A stretch of 64,000 nt of DNA from Streptomyces sp. NBC_01429 (GCF_036231945.1 NZ_CP109599.1:868001-932000), one strand, 5' to 3'; numbered from the stretch's first letter, positions 42,911-52,407 are shown. Program-made: numbers and translations. The notes: generated by a model not told the origin, from the sequence alone.

Positions 42911-44082
42911 AGCGCCCCGGTTCCGAGCGGCACACGCCGCGCCCCGCCCGCGTCCGCCTGGTCTACGTCCGGGAACTGAGGGCGCGGATGATGACCAGGG
43001 GCTATGTCATCAGCCTGGCCCTGCTCTCCCTCATCACCTTCGGCCTGGTGATCGGCTTCAGCCTGATGGGGCACACCACCTCCGCCACCGTGGCCGTCTG
43101 CGGCACACCGGCCCCGGCCCTCGGCACCGCGCCGCCCGGCGTCCGGGTGACGTCCTGCGACGGCATGCCGCGGGCGCGCGGGCTCGTCAGGGACAACGAC
43201 GCGGACGCGGCGGTCGTCGTCGGCGCGGGCCGCGCCTCGCTGCTGACCCGCGCCGACACCAGCGATCAGGCACGGGCGGGCGCCGAGGCGCTGGCCAGGA
43301 CCTGGGCAGGCAACCAGGCCCTGCTCCGGCAGGACGTCGACCTGGGGCGGCTCGCGCGGGACACCGAGGCGGCGGCGCCCACCTCCGTGACCGTCGGGAA
43401 ATCGGTGGGCTCGCTCCAACTGGGCGCGGCGGCGAGCCTGATCATCGTGCTGTTCATGCAGATCGTCAATCAGGGTTCGGTGATCGCGCAGGGCGTGGTC
43501 GAGGAGAAGTCCACCCGGGTGGTGGAGGTGCTGCTCGCCACGCTGACCCCGCTGGAACTGCTCGTGGGCAAGGTCGCCGGGATCGTCACGGCAGGCATGG
43601 TGCAGGTGGCCGCGATGCTGGGGGCGGTGGTGGGGGCGCAGTCGGTGCTCTCCGAGCCGGCCACCGCGATGCCGGGGCCGCGGGCCCTGCTGGTGACGGT
43701 GCTCTGGTTCCTGCTGACCTTCGCCATGTTCGCCTCGCTGTACGCGGCGGCCGGATCGCTGGTGTCCAGACCCGAGGACCTCCAGGGCGTGCTGACGCCG
43801 GTGATGCTGCTCGCCCTGGCGCCGGTCGGCGCGGCGACGGCCGCCGCCGCCCAGCTCTCCGCGCCCTGGGTCTCGGTCGCGCAGTACGTGCCGCCGTTCT
43901 CCGGGCTGCTGATGCCGCTCAAGGCGTCCGTGGGCACGGTGACGGTGCAGGAGCAAATGGCCGCCGCGGGAATCCTGTTGGCCGTCACGGCCTGCTGCAT
44001 GGTGCTCGCGGCGCGGATCTACCGCAACTCGGTGCTGCGGGTGGGCGCGCCGGTACGGTGGCGCCAGGCGCTGGCCGCCTGA
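42907..44082 (+). CDS. ABC-2 type permease (NatB-like)
   Basis: A 391-residue membrane protein: first helix GYVISLALLSLITFGLVIG, a large external domain (about residues 65-170, with two Cys), then five helices including VEEKSTRVVEVLLATLTPLELLVGK (the conserved coupling segment of NatB/CcmB-type permeases). GTG start overlaps the ATPase stop. Forms the exporter with the previous gene; substrate unknown. Confidence 0.9.
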   Translation: MKRPGSERHTPRPARVRLVYVRELRARMMTRGYVISLALLSLITFGLVIGFSLMGHTTSATVAVCGTPAPALGTAPPGVRVTSCDGMPRARGLVRDNDADAAVVVGAGRASLLTRADTSDQARAGAEALARTWAGNQALLRQDVDLGRLARDTEAAAPTSVTVGKSVGSLQLGAAASLIIVLFMQIVNQGSVIAQGVVEEKSTRVVEVLLATLTPLELLVGKVAGIVTAGMVQVAAMLGAVVGAQSVLSEPATAMPGPRALLVTVLWFLLTFAMFASLYAAAGSLVSRPEDLQGVLTPVMLLALAPVGAATAAAAQLSAPWVSVAQYVPPFSGLLMPLKASVGTVTVQEQMAAAGILLAVTACCMVLAARIYRNSVLRVGAPVRWRQALAA

Positions 44083-44423
44083 CCCGGAACTCCTCCCGCC
44101 GGGAGGGACGGGCCCGGCGGGCGACCGCCGGGCCGAGGCCCTCCCCCGCTCGCCGCGTCCCCGATCCGTCGCGCCGCCTGTTCCGCCGTTGGGCCGCGCC
44201 GTCGCCTCCCCGTTCCGCCGTTGGGCCGCGCCGTCGTCGTCCGATCCGGCACGGTCGCCACCGCAACCGGCCTGCCGCCGCCCGACCCCGCGGGCCGACC
44301 CGGGCGGGCCCATCGGTGGGGGCGGGCCCATCGGTGGGGAGCGGCGCACGGTCCTCCTCCGCCCACCCCGTCGGACGGACCCCTCACTCTCCTCGTTCTC
44401 CTCATCCAAGGGCGGTAGACGCC
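44083..44423. repeat. Spacer with two sets of direct repeats
   Basis: GTTCCGCCGTTGGGCCGCGC and its next bases occur twice (44180-44204 and 44212-44236). A tandem 18-bp unit GCGGGCCCATCGGTGGGG occurs at 44304-44321 and 44322-44339. I see no gene in the 340-base spacer before the antiporter gene. Confidence 0.75.
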
Positions 44424-45707
44424 ATGAGCACCAGCCCGGACATCGTCCACCTCTTCACCGGGATCGCGGCCGCCGTGGCGCTCTCCCGGGTCGCCGGGCG
44501 GCTCGCCGTCCGGCTGCGCCAGCCACCCGTGGTCGGTGAGATCGCCGCCGGCGTCCTGATCGGCCCCACCGTCCTGCACGGTGCCGTCGGCGGGTTCCTC
44601 TTCCCCACGGACATCCGCCCGCTGCTCCTGGCGGTCGCCGACATCGGGCTTGCTCTCTTCATGTTCGGCGTCGGCCTGCACCTGCGGCCGGCGGAGCTGG
44701 CGAAGCAGTCGCGCGCCACCGCCGTCGTCACCGTGGGGGCCACGGTCCCCGTCTTCCTGCTCGGCACGGGGCTGGGGGCGGTGCTGCCGCCGGGAGGTTC
44801 CGGCGGCCGGTCGACCGCCTCCGTCGTGTTCCTGGGCCTCGCGCTCTCGGTCACGGCGCTGCCGGTCCTGGCCCGCATCCTCTCGGACCGGGGTCTGACC
44901 CGCACGCTGGAGGGCACCGTCGCCATGGCGTCCGCCGCGGTGGTGGACGTCCTCGCCTGGGCCGGTCTCGCCGCGCTCACCGCGGTGGTGTCGGACGGGC
45001 GGGCGATCGTCCTGCTGTTCGTGCCCTACCTGCTGTTCATGCTGCTCGTGGTGCGCCCGCTGCTGGCCCGCACCGCCCGGCGGCCGGGGCCGCTCGCGCT
45101 GATCGTCGGCGCGCTGCTCTCCGCCGCGGCGACCGAGGCCATGGGCATGCACCTGATCTTCGGCGCGCTCCTGTTCGGGCTCGTCGTCCCGCGCGACCAG
45201 GAGGACCTCGACGGCGGTGACGGAACCGGCGCGGGCCCTGCCGGGGCCCCGTCGGCGCTGGGCCGTCTGCGGGAGTCCGCCGAGCAGATCTCCTCGCTGC
45301 TGATGCCCGCCTTCTTCGTGCTCAGCGGTCTCTCGGTGGATCTCAGCCGACTGGACGTCCGCGGCGTCGGCGAGCTGGTGCTGGTCATCGCGGTGGCGGT
45401 GGTCGGCAAGACCGGCGGCACCTACGCCGCCGCGCGGATCGGGCGGCTGCCGGCGCGTTCGGCGGCGGTGCTGCCCGTCCTGATGAACACGCGCGGTCTC
45501 ACGGAGCTGGTGGTGCTGTCGATCGGACTGCAACTGGGGCTGCTCGACCAGGACATGTACTCGATCATGGTCGTGATGGCGCTGGTCACCACCGCCATGA
45601 CCGGCCCGCTCCTCGCACTCCTGGAACGCCGCACCCCGTCCGGGCCGCCGGAGCCGGAGGACGGCGACGCCGTCGGCCGCGAGGCCGGGAACCGCGCGCG
45701 GACCTAG
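44424..45707 (+). CDS. Cation/proton antiporter (KefB/NapA type, CPA2)
   Basis: A 427-residue membrane protein with about 12 helices: RQPPVVGEIAAGVLIGPTVL at helix 2, LGLALSVTALPVLARILSD, and the conserved AFFVLSGLSVDL and MNTRGLTELVVLSIGLQLG segments. No C-terminal TrkA domain. It exchanges Na+ or K+ for H+. Antiporter genes also occur in actinomycete lantibiotic clusters such as microbisporicin, so it may be part of this cluster, but it could equally be the first flanking gene. Confidence 0.9.
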   Translation: MSTSPDIVHLFTGIAAAVALSRVAGRLAVRLRQPPVVGEIAAGVLIGPTVLHGAVGGFLFPTDIRPLLLAVADIGLALFMFGVGLHLRPAELAKQSRATAVVTVGATVPVFLLGTGLGAVLPPGGSGGRSTASVVFLGLALSVTALPVLARILSDRGLTRTLEGTVAMASAAVVDVLAWAGLAALTAVVSDGRAIVLLFVPYLLFMLLVVRPLLARTARRPGPLALIVGALLSAAATEAMGMHLIFGALLFGLVVPRDQEDLDGGDGTGAGPAGAPSALGRLRESAEQISSLLMPAFFVLSGLSVDLSRLDVRGVGELVLVIAVAVVGKTGGTYAAARIGRLPARSAAVLPVLMNTRGLTELVVLSIGLQLGLLDQDMYSIMVVMALVTTAMTGPLLALLERRTPSGPPEPEDGDAVGREAGNRART

Positions 45708-45980
45708 GGCCTGCGGCCACTACCGAGGGTGGGGCGAGGCCGTCGTCTTAGGCCGCTGGTCCGTCACATCACGATCTACGGCTGGAGTACTCAGCGGCTC
45801 GATCCGCGAATCACTGACGCGGAATCAGGGGAAATCACGCTGAGCACATGCAATGGGCACAAGATGCGAGATTCAACCGTGCGTCACCAGCCGCCTGCGG
45901 AAAGAAGTCCGGGGAGTCGGCGATGCGGCGGGCCGGGCGGCCTCGTGAGGGCGCGGGGGGCCATCACGTACGCTCAACTG

Positions 45981-46601
45981 ATGGCGAAATACTTCGACGT
46001 GCACCCGGAGAACCCTCAGCGGCGCACCATCAGCAGCGTGGCCGACAGCATCCGTTCCGGCGCGCTCGTCGCGTATCCGACGGACTCCTGTTTCGCCCTG
46101 GGGTGCCAGCTCGGCAGCCGCGACGGCATCGACCGGATCAGGGCGATCCGCGACCTCGACGATCGCCACCACTTCACCCTCGTGTGCCAGAACTTCGCAC
46201 AGCTGGGGCAGTTCGTACAGATCGACAACGACGTGTTCCGGACGATCAAGGCGGCGACGCCGGGCAGCTACACGTTCATCCTCCCGGCGACCAGGGAGGT
46301 GCCGCGCCAACTGCTGCACCCGAAGAAGAAGACGGTCGGCGTCCGGATCCCCGACCACGTCGTCACGCAGGCACTGCTCACCGAGCTGGGGGAGCCGCTG
46401 CTCTCCAGCACCCTGCTGCTGCCGGGCGAGGACGAACCGCTGACGCAGGGCTGGGAGATCAAGGAACGGCTCGACCACGTGGTGGACGCCGTGATCGACT
46501 CGGGCGACTGCGGCACCGAACCCACCACGGTGATCGATTTCTCGGGCGGCGACGTCGAGATCGTGCGCCGGGGCGCGGGCGACCCGGCACGCTTCGAGTA
46601 G
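45981..46601 (+). CDS. L-threonylcarbamoyladenylate synthase family protein (Sua5/YciO/YrdC)
   Basis: A 206-residue YrdC-domain protein: DSIRSGALVAYPTDSCFALG forms the nucleotide-binding start, KKKTVGVRIPDHVVTQALL and EPLLSSTLLLPGEDEP follow. The YciO subgroup (about 206 residues) binds ATP/RNA, and some members make threonylcarbamoyl-AMP for tRNA t6A37. The Ser-x-Ser region and Lys-rich KKK segment match YciO more than Sua5. Another housekeeping copy probably exists elsewhere. The ATG at 45981 opens MAKYFDVHPENPQRR, normal for this subgroup. Confidence 0.9.
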   Translation: MAKYFDVHPENPQRRTISSVADSIRSGALVAYPTDSCFALGCQLGSRDGIDRIRAIRDLDDRHHFTLVCQNFAQLGQFVQIDNDVFRTIKAATPGSYTFILPATREVPRQLLHPKKKTVGVRIPDHVVTQALLTELGEPLLSSTLLLPGEDEPLTQGWEIKERLDHVVDAVIDSGDCGTEPTTVIDFSGGDVEIVRRGAGDPARFE

Positions 46602-46610
46602 GGGCGTCGT

Positions 46611-46820
46611 CTACCCGCCTCGCCGCCGGTCTGCGGGGGATTTGCCCCGGCCCATGATCTCGGCCCCGATGCCCTGACCCCAGGTGCTGGTGAGAGCGCG
46701 ATCGAGGGTGATCGGGTCGTCCACGGCGTCCACGCCGTGGACGACCCGCCCGTCGAAGCGCGCGAACAGCCACTCGGCGCCCCCGATGGGTGTGTCGATC
46801 GTGATCGTCTCTCGACCTGG
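46611..46820 (-). pseudogene. Remnant of a dihydrofolate-reductase-like (RibD C-terminal family) gene
   Basis: The minus-strand frame ending in TAG at 46611 encodes EWLFARFDGRVVHGVDAVDD, then PITLDRALTSTWGQGIGAEI and MGRGK. This is a central piece of DHFR/RibD-C family proteins. The N-terminal strand and the C-terminal two thirds are missing. The upstream limit is approximate. Confidence 0.65.
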
Positions 46821-47387
46821 ACCCGGATGCCGGCCGGCGCACAGCGATCTTCGATCTGCTGTGACAAGAGTTCTTCACGATGCAGAAGAACGCTGTGGGG
46901 CTCATTGCCCGTCGGAAGGTCGAGCCGCGCCTGCTCGAATCGGCTTTCATCGCGTTCCGCGCTGCGCTATATTCCGTACTCGTCTTCAGCGCCCTGCCCC
47001 CGTTCGGGCTCTGAGTTTCATCTTCACTCAACAAGTCGTACAGGGATTCCATTTTGGACTTCCGTTCGCACCGAATCGCAAAGGGATGGGGACCCGTGAT
47101 GGAGGCGAAGAGCTGGACCGGCTCGCGCGACACGTACTCGCCTCCCGCAACATCCGCCCCTCCTTGATCGCTTGGCAGCTCACGCACCTCTACCGCGCCG
47201 AGCACGGTACGCGCTATCGCGAAGTTGGCCTCCTCCGGCCCCACCGTGGAGTAGCTTCCTATTCGCACACCGTTTCGGCTCCGATTCGTCACGGGCTGAT
47301 CTCCTGAGAATGACGGAGAAGGTTCGGATGAAGACGGGCGGGTACTGATTCACCCCAACCGGTCGACGGAGACCGAAAGGACGCCCC
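46821..47387. other. Mixed spacer, no gene supported
   Basis: About 570 bases with lower GC around 46950-47060. A plus-strand frame near 47090-47300 reads LDRLARHVLASRNIRPSLIA, then WQLTHLYRAEHGTRYREVG, which looks protein-like and may be a fragment of a lost gene. I cannot name it and see no start. Confidence 0.35.
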
Positions 47388-47993
47388 ATGCCGACGTCAT
47401 GGAATCGACGCCTGATCACCATTCCGGCCGCCGTCGCGGTCCTGGCGGGTACGGCCGCCTCCGCCGCCACGGCGAGCGCGGGCATCGGGACCACCGCGCG
47501 TACGTCCACTTCCTGCCCGGTCGGCCAGGTCGGATCGGACCACGGAGTCCGGTGCGGTACGCCACCAGGGGACACACCAACAACGCCGCGACGTGCGGAG
47601 TCAGATGCCCCGGACCCGGCGAGGACCGGCCGGACAGGACATGGCGCGCCCCGAGCCGCAGCCGCCTGCCAGACACGCGAAGGGTCCGAGCACGTCGACT
47701 GGACCGGCATGTGGTTCGACCACGACGTGGTCTGCGACAACTCCCCCGGCGACGTCAGGCTGCAGTCCTTCGTGAACAGCCCGGTAGTCGGGAGGATTCA
47801 CACCACCCGCAGCTGGTTCGTGTGCTGGAAGACCGGAGACGGTGCTTCCGGCAGCGACAATTTCTGGTACTACACGCAGGGCGACGAAGTCGTCTCCCGG
47901 CCGTCCACCGCGGCATGGGGCTATCTGCCCGCCAGCATGCTGCAGTCGGACTCCCACCCCGTTCCCGGGCTGCCGAAGTGCTCGTGGGCATAA
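47388..47993 (+). CDS. Secreted paralogue 1, WYYTQGD family of unknown function
   Basis: A 201-residue exported protein. The signal peptide ends near ATASAG at about residue 31. A low-complexity Pro/Thr/Arg linker (about 50-90) precedes the shared domain (about 95-200): SWFVCWKTGDG, FWYYTQGDEV, WGYLPASML, PVPGLPKCSW. The paired Cys and the invariant WYYTQGD suggest a small SH3-like beta fold. Two paralogues follow in tandem; this copy has an extra linker. Function unknown. Confidence 0.8.
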   Translation: MPTSWNRRLITIPAAVAVLAGTAASAATASAGIGTTARTSTSCPVGQVGSDHGVRCGTPPGDTPTTPRRAESDAPDPARTGRTGHGAPRAAAACQTREGSEHVDWTGMWFDHDVVCDNSPGDVRLQSFVNSPVVGRIHTTRSWFVCWKTGDGASGSDNFWYYTQGDEVVSRPSTAAWGYLPASMLQSDSHPVPGLPKCSWA

Positions 47994-48020
47994 ACCGGAT
48001 GAGAAAGAAGGGCTGACACC

Positions 48021-48491
48021 ATGAAACCGGTCGGATGGAGCGTCGCTGTCCGTACAGCGCTCTCGTTACTCGTCAGCGTCGTCACGGCGATGACGGTCAC
48101 GGCACCGTCGGCGGTGGCCGTTGGCGGCCAGGACGCCCAAGGCATCTGTCAGATCAGAACCGACGTATCGCACACCGATCACGTCAACAAGACGTTCACC
48201 AAGGACCTTTACTGCGAGAACGTCACCGCCGACGTATACGTCAAATCGGAGAACTACGCCACCGTCAATGCCAAGCTCACCAGCACTCTGAGCTGGTTCG
48301 TCTGCTGGGAGACGGGCGAGCTTCACGCTGGGGGCAATCGCATCTGGTACTACACACAAGGCGACAAGATCCTCAACTGGCCCCTGCGCAAGGGCTGGGG
48401 CTACGTCCCCGCCTACCGGCTCACCACCACGACGGACCCGTTCCCTGGACTGCCCGCCTGCACCCCGGACAACGTGCGGGGAGACCGGTGA
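48021..48491 (+). CDS. Secreted paralogue 2, WYYTQGD family of unknown function
   Basis: A 156-residue exported protein: signal peptide to about AVAVGG (residue 35), then CQIRTDVSHTDHVNKTFTKD, LYCENVTADVYVKS, LSWFVCWETGELHAGGN, IWYYTQGDK, WGYVPAYRL, PFPGLPAC. It has four Cys, likely two disulfides. Same domain as both neighbours and very close to paralogue 3. The stop overlaps the next gene's GTG start (GTGA), so they are co-translated. Confidence 0.85.
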   Translation: MKPVGWSVAVRTALSLLVSVVTAMTVTAPSAVAVGGQDAQGICQIRTDVSHTDHVNKTFTKDLYCENVTADVYVKSENYATVNAKLTSTLSWFVCWETGELHAGGNRIWYYTQGDKILNWPLRKGWGYVPAYRLTTTTDPFPGLPACTPDNVRGDR

Positions 48492-48934
48492 AAAAGCGCC
48501 CGCGCCAAGGCCCCGCCGCGATCCTGGTCCTGACACTCGCAGCCGCGATGTGCGTCCCCACCGCTTCCGGCGCGGCCGCGGCGACGGCGACGCCGGCGGC
48601 GCGAACCTGTTACATCCGCGAGAACACGCCGCATGCGGACACTCTCGGGAATACCTTCACCAAGGATCTCTACTGCGAGAACGTCCCCGCCGATCTCTAC
48701 GGTCGTGCGACCCCCTCCGCTCCGCTGACCGGCCGCCTCAAGTCCACGACCAGCTGGTTCGTATGCTGGACTCTGGGAGACCCGCACCCTGGTGGCAACA
48801 ACGTCTGGTACTACACACAGGGCGACGAGATTGTTCAGCTCCCAGCCGTACAGGGGTGGGGCAACGTCCCCGCCAACTTCGTGTGGACATCTGAGGATCC
48901 TTTTCCGGGACTGCCACGCTGCCCTTGGCGATAA
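48488..48934 (+). CDS. Secreted paralogue 3, WYYTQGD family of unknown function
   Basis: A 148-residue exported protein: signal peptide to about GAAAATATPAA (residue 38), then CYIRENTPHADTLGNTFTKD, LYCENVPADLYGRA, TSWFVCWTLGDPHPGGNN, VWYYTQGDE, WGNVPANFV, PFPGLPRCPW. It starts at GTG 48488, overlapping the previous stop. With paralogue 2 it shares the TFTKDLYCENV block, which copy 1 lacks, so copies 2 and 3 are the younger duplicates. Confidence 0.85.
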   Translation: MKKRPRQGPAAILVLTLAAAMCVPTASGAAAATATPAARTCYIRENTPHADTLGNTFTKDLYCENVPADLYGRATPSAPLTGRLKSTTSWFVCWTLGDPHPGGNNVWYYTQGDEIVQLPAVQGWGNVPANFVWTSEDPFPGLPRCPWR

Positions 48935-48943
48935 CTACCCCAT

Positions 48944-49140
48944 TCAGTCACGTTTCAGGGCGGGCTCGCTGGTCCGGCGTCTGCGGTGACCTCCGTTGGA
49001 GACGGCCTGGTGCTGCCGCCTCGGGTGTGACCGACGCAGGCCGTGCGCGACTCTGCCGTTGTGCGGGGGGGGCCGACGGGTGGGGGCAAGGGCGAGGAGT
49101 TCGGGGATCTCGGCTCCGGTGTAAGGGATGAGCCCGTCAG
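48944..49140 (-). pseudogene. 3' remnant of a transposase gene
   Basis: The minus-strand frame reads FAPDGLIPYTGAEIPELLAL, then HGLRRSHPRRQHQAVSNGGH, then RRRR. This looks like the C-terminal end of IS701/IS4-type Streptomyces transposases, where an LxWSxWRRxHQ-type tail closes the protein. The rest is missing. Limits are approximate. Confidence 0.5.
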
Positions 49141-49504
49141 GTGCGAAGTGCCGGGCGTGTTCGTCGGCGCGGACAACGGCGGGCAGGCCGAGGAGTGGAT
49201 CTCCGGCATCCTCCAGGCCCGCCCGGACCGGTATCGCTCCGGACGTGGCCACGGTGCCCTGTCCGAGTACGGCACGAGCGATATGGACCTGGCCCTGCGG
49301 GACCTGGAACTCAAGACACTCGATCCCTCCCTCGCCGTCCGGCGCTGCCTCCACCCCGACATGACCCGGATCACCAACGCCGGCCACGCCCTCACCGCAC
49401 ACCTCGACCCCGTCCGCACGCCCCTCACCCTCGCCGTCCAACCGGCGGCAGGACGACACCGTGAGACCCCCTGGTCCCCAACTGGTCCCCAGGAAACACG
49501 GAAA

Positions 49505-49532
49505 GGCGGCACCGGATTTCTCCGATACCGCC
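49505..49532. terminator. Hairpin beside the tRNA gene
   Basis: GGCGGCACCGGA, loop TTTC, TCCGATACCGCC: 12 positions with two mismatches. Such hairpins often follow integrase genes at tRNA attachment sites. Here no intact integrase is left. Confidence 0.5.
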
Positions 49533-49553
49533 TACGACCTGCGAAAACACAAG

Positions 49554-49627
<74 letters not shown>

Positions 49628-49734
49628 ATGCCCGGTCCGCCGGAGGGTTTCCCGCCCGGTCCGACCACGCAGGAGTACATTACCTCACTCCTGGCAGCGG
49701 GCAGGACGCCACCCGGCGGGAGGACAATCGGCTG

Positions 49735-50238
49735 ATGAGCGAGAACGGGCGGGATCGGGACAGTGAGGGGCGGGCTCGTAGCGCGCGGCCCCGGGACGGG
49801 CTGGGGCGGCCGTTGCCTTATGGGGCCCAGGGGGTGGAGCGGCAGCCCGAGGGGGTGGTGCGTACGGCGCCGGAGACGTTGCGGGAGGCGCAGTTGCTGC
49901 TGGACCGGGGGCAGCCGTTCCACGCGCACGAGGTGTTCGAGGACGCGTGGAAGTCGGGGCCCGAGGAGGAGCGGGCGCTGTGGCGGGGGATGGCGCAGCT
50001 CGCGGTGGGGCTGACGCACGCCGCGCGGGGCAATACGACGGGCGGCGCGCGGCTGCTGCGGCGGGGCGCGGCGGGAATCGGCGCGTACGCGGATCCGCAC
50101 GGCCTCGATGTGGCGGGGCTGGCGGCGTGGGCCCGGGAGCTGGCGCGGCGGGTGGAGCGGACGGAGGCGGACGGGCCGGTGGACGCCGCCGGGGAGGCGC
50201 CCCGCCTGACCCGCCGGCCGGGCCCCCTCACTCCGTGA
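49735..50238 (+). CDS. DUF309 domain protein
   Basis: A 167-residue protein with the DUF309 core: REAQLLLDRGQPFHAHEVFE, then DAWKSGPEEERALWRGMAQL and AVGLTHAARGN. The family is a conserved small helical bundle of unknown function, common in actinobacteria. A 45-residue Arg/Gly-rich N-terminal stretch precedes it. GGGAGGA lies before the ATG. Its 3' end overlaps the convergent lutC stop by 11 bases. Confidence 0.88.
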   Translation: MSENGRDRDSEGRARSARPRDGLGRPLPYGAQGVERQPEGVVRTAPETLREAQLLLDRGQPFHAHEVFEDAWKSGPEEERALWRGMAQLAVGLTHAARGNTTGGARLLRRGAAGIGAYADPHGLDVAGLAAWARELARRVERTEADGPVDAAGEAPRLTRRPGPLTP

Positions 50239-50968
50239 GCAGGATGACCTCCAGCGTGCGCGGGCCGTGCACGCCCTCCACCCGGTCGAGTTCGATGTCG
50301 CTGGTGGCGGACGGGCCGGAGATCCAGGTCAGCGCGCGGGTCGGGTCGAGCCGGGGCATGGCCCTCGGTACGGAGCCGACGACCTGGTCCGGGACGCGTA
50401 CCACGCAGATGTGGTGGTCGGGGATGAGCGTGACACGGCGTCGTCCCTGGTCAGGGGCCGCGTCGAGGACCAGGGTGCCGGTCTCGGCGATGGCCAGGGC
50501 GCAGCCGGTGACGACGCTGTCGACCGTGTCGAGCTCCCCGGCGGTGATCGCCGGGTCGTCCGCGATCCGGGTGAGGCCGTCCGGTGTGCCGGCGAGCCAG
50601 TCGGGCGGCAGCAGCGGCGGGACCAGGAGCGTACGGGCGCCCCGTTCGGCCAGCAGTCGTCCGATGAGCGCGGGCAGTCCCGCGGTGTCGGTGCGGTGGA
50701 CGAGGGCGCGGTAGTCCGCGAGGTTCTCGGCGAGCAGGTCGACGGTGCGGCTCTCGGGCGTGTGCGTGTCGAGGTAGTCGCGTACGGGCTCCGGAGCGTC
50801 CGGGGCGTCGGCGACAGCGGTACGGATCCGGGCGAGGATCCGTTCCCGCGAGCCCGAGCCCCCGCCCGAGCCCGGATCGGCACCCGCTCCCCCGCCGCTG
50901 CCGTCGCCGTCCGGGCCTGTCCCCGTCCCCGTACCCGTACTCGTACCGGTACCCGTGACCCCGCTCAT
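50228..50968 (-). CDS. lutC: LutC/YkgG family lactate utilisation protein
   Basis: A 246-residue LUD-domain protein that works with LutA and LutB in oxidising L-lactate to pyruvate. LUD motifs are visible (SVVTGCALAIAETGTLVLDA, DHHICVVRVPDQVV, WISGPSATSDIELDRVEGVH). The first 40 residues are a Thr-Gly/Ser-Gly low-complexity run from GTACCG-type DNA repeats, extra to the family. It overlaps the LutB stop by 4 bases and ends 11 bases inside the convergent DUF309 gene. Confidence 0.92.
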   Translation of the reverse strand: MSGVTGTGTSTGTGTGTGPDGDGSGGGAGADPGSGGGSGSRERILARIRTAVADAPDAPEPVRDYLDTHTPESRTVDLLAENLADYRALVHRTDTAGLPALIGRLLAERGARTLLVPPLLPPDWLAGTPDGLTRIADDPAITAGELDTVDSVVTGCALAIAETGTLVLDAAPDQGRRRVTLIPDHHICVVRVPDQVVGSVPRAMPRLDPTRALTWISGPSATSDIELDRVEGVHGPRTLEVILLTE

Positions 50969-52407
50969 GTCCCACTGTCCTTACGGTCGTTCCCGCGGTT
51001 CTTCTTCCACCAGTCGCGGAACGGCTCCGGCGGCAGTTTCGGCAGGTCGCGCGCGTTGGTCCAGGCACCGGCGCCCGGCACTTTCGAGGGGTGCAGCCCG
51101 CGGGTGCGCGACGCGGCCCGCTCCCCCGCGGCCATGACGCGCGGATGGTCGAAGACCCAGCCCGCCGCCTTCATCGCCGCCTTCTCCAGCCGGTGGCCCT
51201 TGCCGCCCTGGTCCGCGACGCGCTCGCGCAGATGGACCAGGACCTCGGGGATGTCGATGGCGACGGGGCACACCTCGTAGCACGCTCCGCACAGCGAGGA
51301 GGCGTACGGCAGCGAGGCGTCGATCTCGCTCTCGGTGCCGCGGAGTTGGGGGCTGAGGATGGCCCCGATGGGGCCCGGGTAGACCGAGCCGTAAGCGTGG
51401 CCGCCGGCCCGCTCGTACACCGGGCAGACGTTCAGGCAGGCCGAGCAGCGGATGCAGCGCAGCGCCTGGCGGCCGACCTCGTCGGCCAGTGTGCCGGTGC
51501 GTCCGTTGTCGAGCAGGACCAGGTGGAAGGTGCTCGGGCCGTCGGTGTCATGGGTCCCGGTCCACATGCTGGTGTACGGGTTCATGCGCTCGGCCGTGGA
51601 GGAGCGCGGCAGCGTCTGGAGGAAGACCTCCAGATCCCGCCAGCTCGGCACCACCTTCTCGATGCCCACCACCGAGATCAGTGTCTCGGGCAGCGTCAGG
51701 CACATGCGTCCGTTGCCCTCCGACTCGAAGACCACGAGGGTGCCGGTCTCGGCGACCATGAAGTTGGCCCCGGACACACCGACCTTGGCGCGCAGGAACT
51801 TCTCGCGCAGATGCAGCCGCGCGGCCTCGGCGAGTTCGCCGGGGGTGTCGGAGAGACCTTCGGGGGCCGCCCGGCCCCAGGCTCCCATCCGGTCGCGGAA
51901 GATGTCGCGGATCTCGCCCCGGTTGCGGTGGATCGCGGGGACCAGGATGTGCGAGGGCCGGTCCTCGCCGAGCTGCACGATGAGTTCGGCGAGGTCGGTC
52001 TCGTACGCGGAGATGCCCTCGGCCTCCAGCGCCTCGTTGAGGCCGATCTCCTGGGTGGCCATGGACTTGACCTTGACGACCTCGCTCTCGCCGGTGGCCT
52101 TCACCAGGTCCGTCACGATGCGGTTGGCCTCGTCGGCGTCGGCCGCCCAGTGGACCACGCCGCCCGCCGCCGTCACCGACTCCTCCAGCTGGATCAGATA
52201 GCGGTCCAGATGGCGCAGGGTGTGGTCCTTGATCTGTTTTCCGGCCTCGCGCAGCCGGTCCCAGTCGTCCAGCTCCGCCACGGCCTTCGCCCGCTTGTCG
52301 CGGATGGTGTGGGTGGCGTGCCGCAGATTGGCTCGCAGCGTCTCGTTGCCCACGGCCTCCTTCGCCGCCACCGGGAACGCGGGCATCCCCAGATACGTAC
52401 CGCTCAT
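50965..52407 (-). CDS. lutB: Lactate utilisation iron-sulfur protein LutB
   Basis: A 480-residue LUD plus ferredoxin-type protein. The N-terminal LUD domain spans about 1-300 (VSGANFMVAETGTLVVFESE). Two 4Fe-4S motifs are seen (CIRCSACLNVCP near 315 and CGACYEVCP near 370), followed by a helical C-terminal domain (DUF3390). It passes electrons from lactate through the LutABC complex. It overlaps both lutA and lutC by 4 bases. Confidence 0.95.
   Translation of the reverse strand: MSGTYLGMPAFPVAAKEAVGNETLRANLRHATHTIRDKRAKAVAELDDWDRLREAGKQIKDHTLRHLDRYLIQLEESVTAAGGVVHWAADADEANRIVTDLVKATGESEVVKVKSMATQEIGLNEALEAEGISAYETDLAELIVQLGEDRPSHILVPAIHRNRGEIRDIFRDRMGAWGRAAPEGLSDTPGELAEAARLHLREKFLRAKVGVSGANFMVAETGTLVVFESEGNGRMCLTLPETLISVVGIEKVVPSWRDLEVFLQTLPRSSTAERMNPYTSMWTGTHDTDGPSTFHLVLLDNGRTGTLADEVGRQALRCIRCSACLNVCPVYERAGGHAYGSVYPGPIGAILSPQLRGTESEIDASLPYASSLCGACYEVCPVAIDIPEVLVHLRERVADQGGKGHRLEKAAMKAAGWVFDHPRVMAAGERAASRTRGLHPSKVPGAGAWTNARDLPKLPPEPFRDWWKKNRGNDRKDSGT

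Noticed and set aside
44424..45707. Lantibiotic-specific immunity transporter
   Set aside because: The protein is a plain CPA2 antiporter; its link to the cluster rests only on position.
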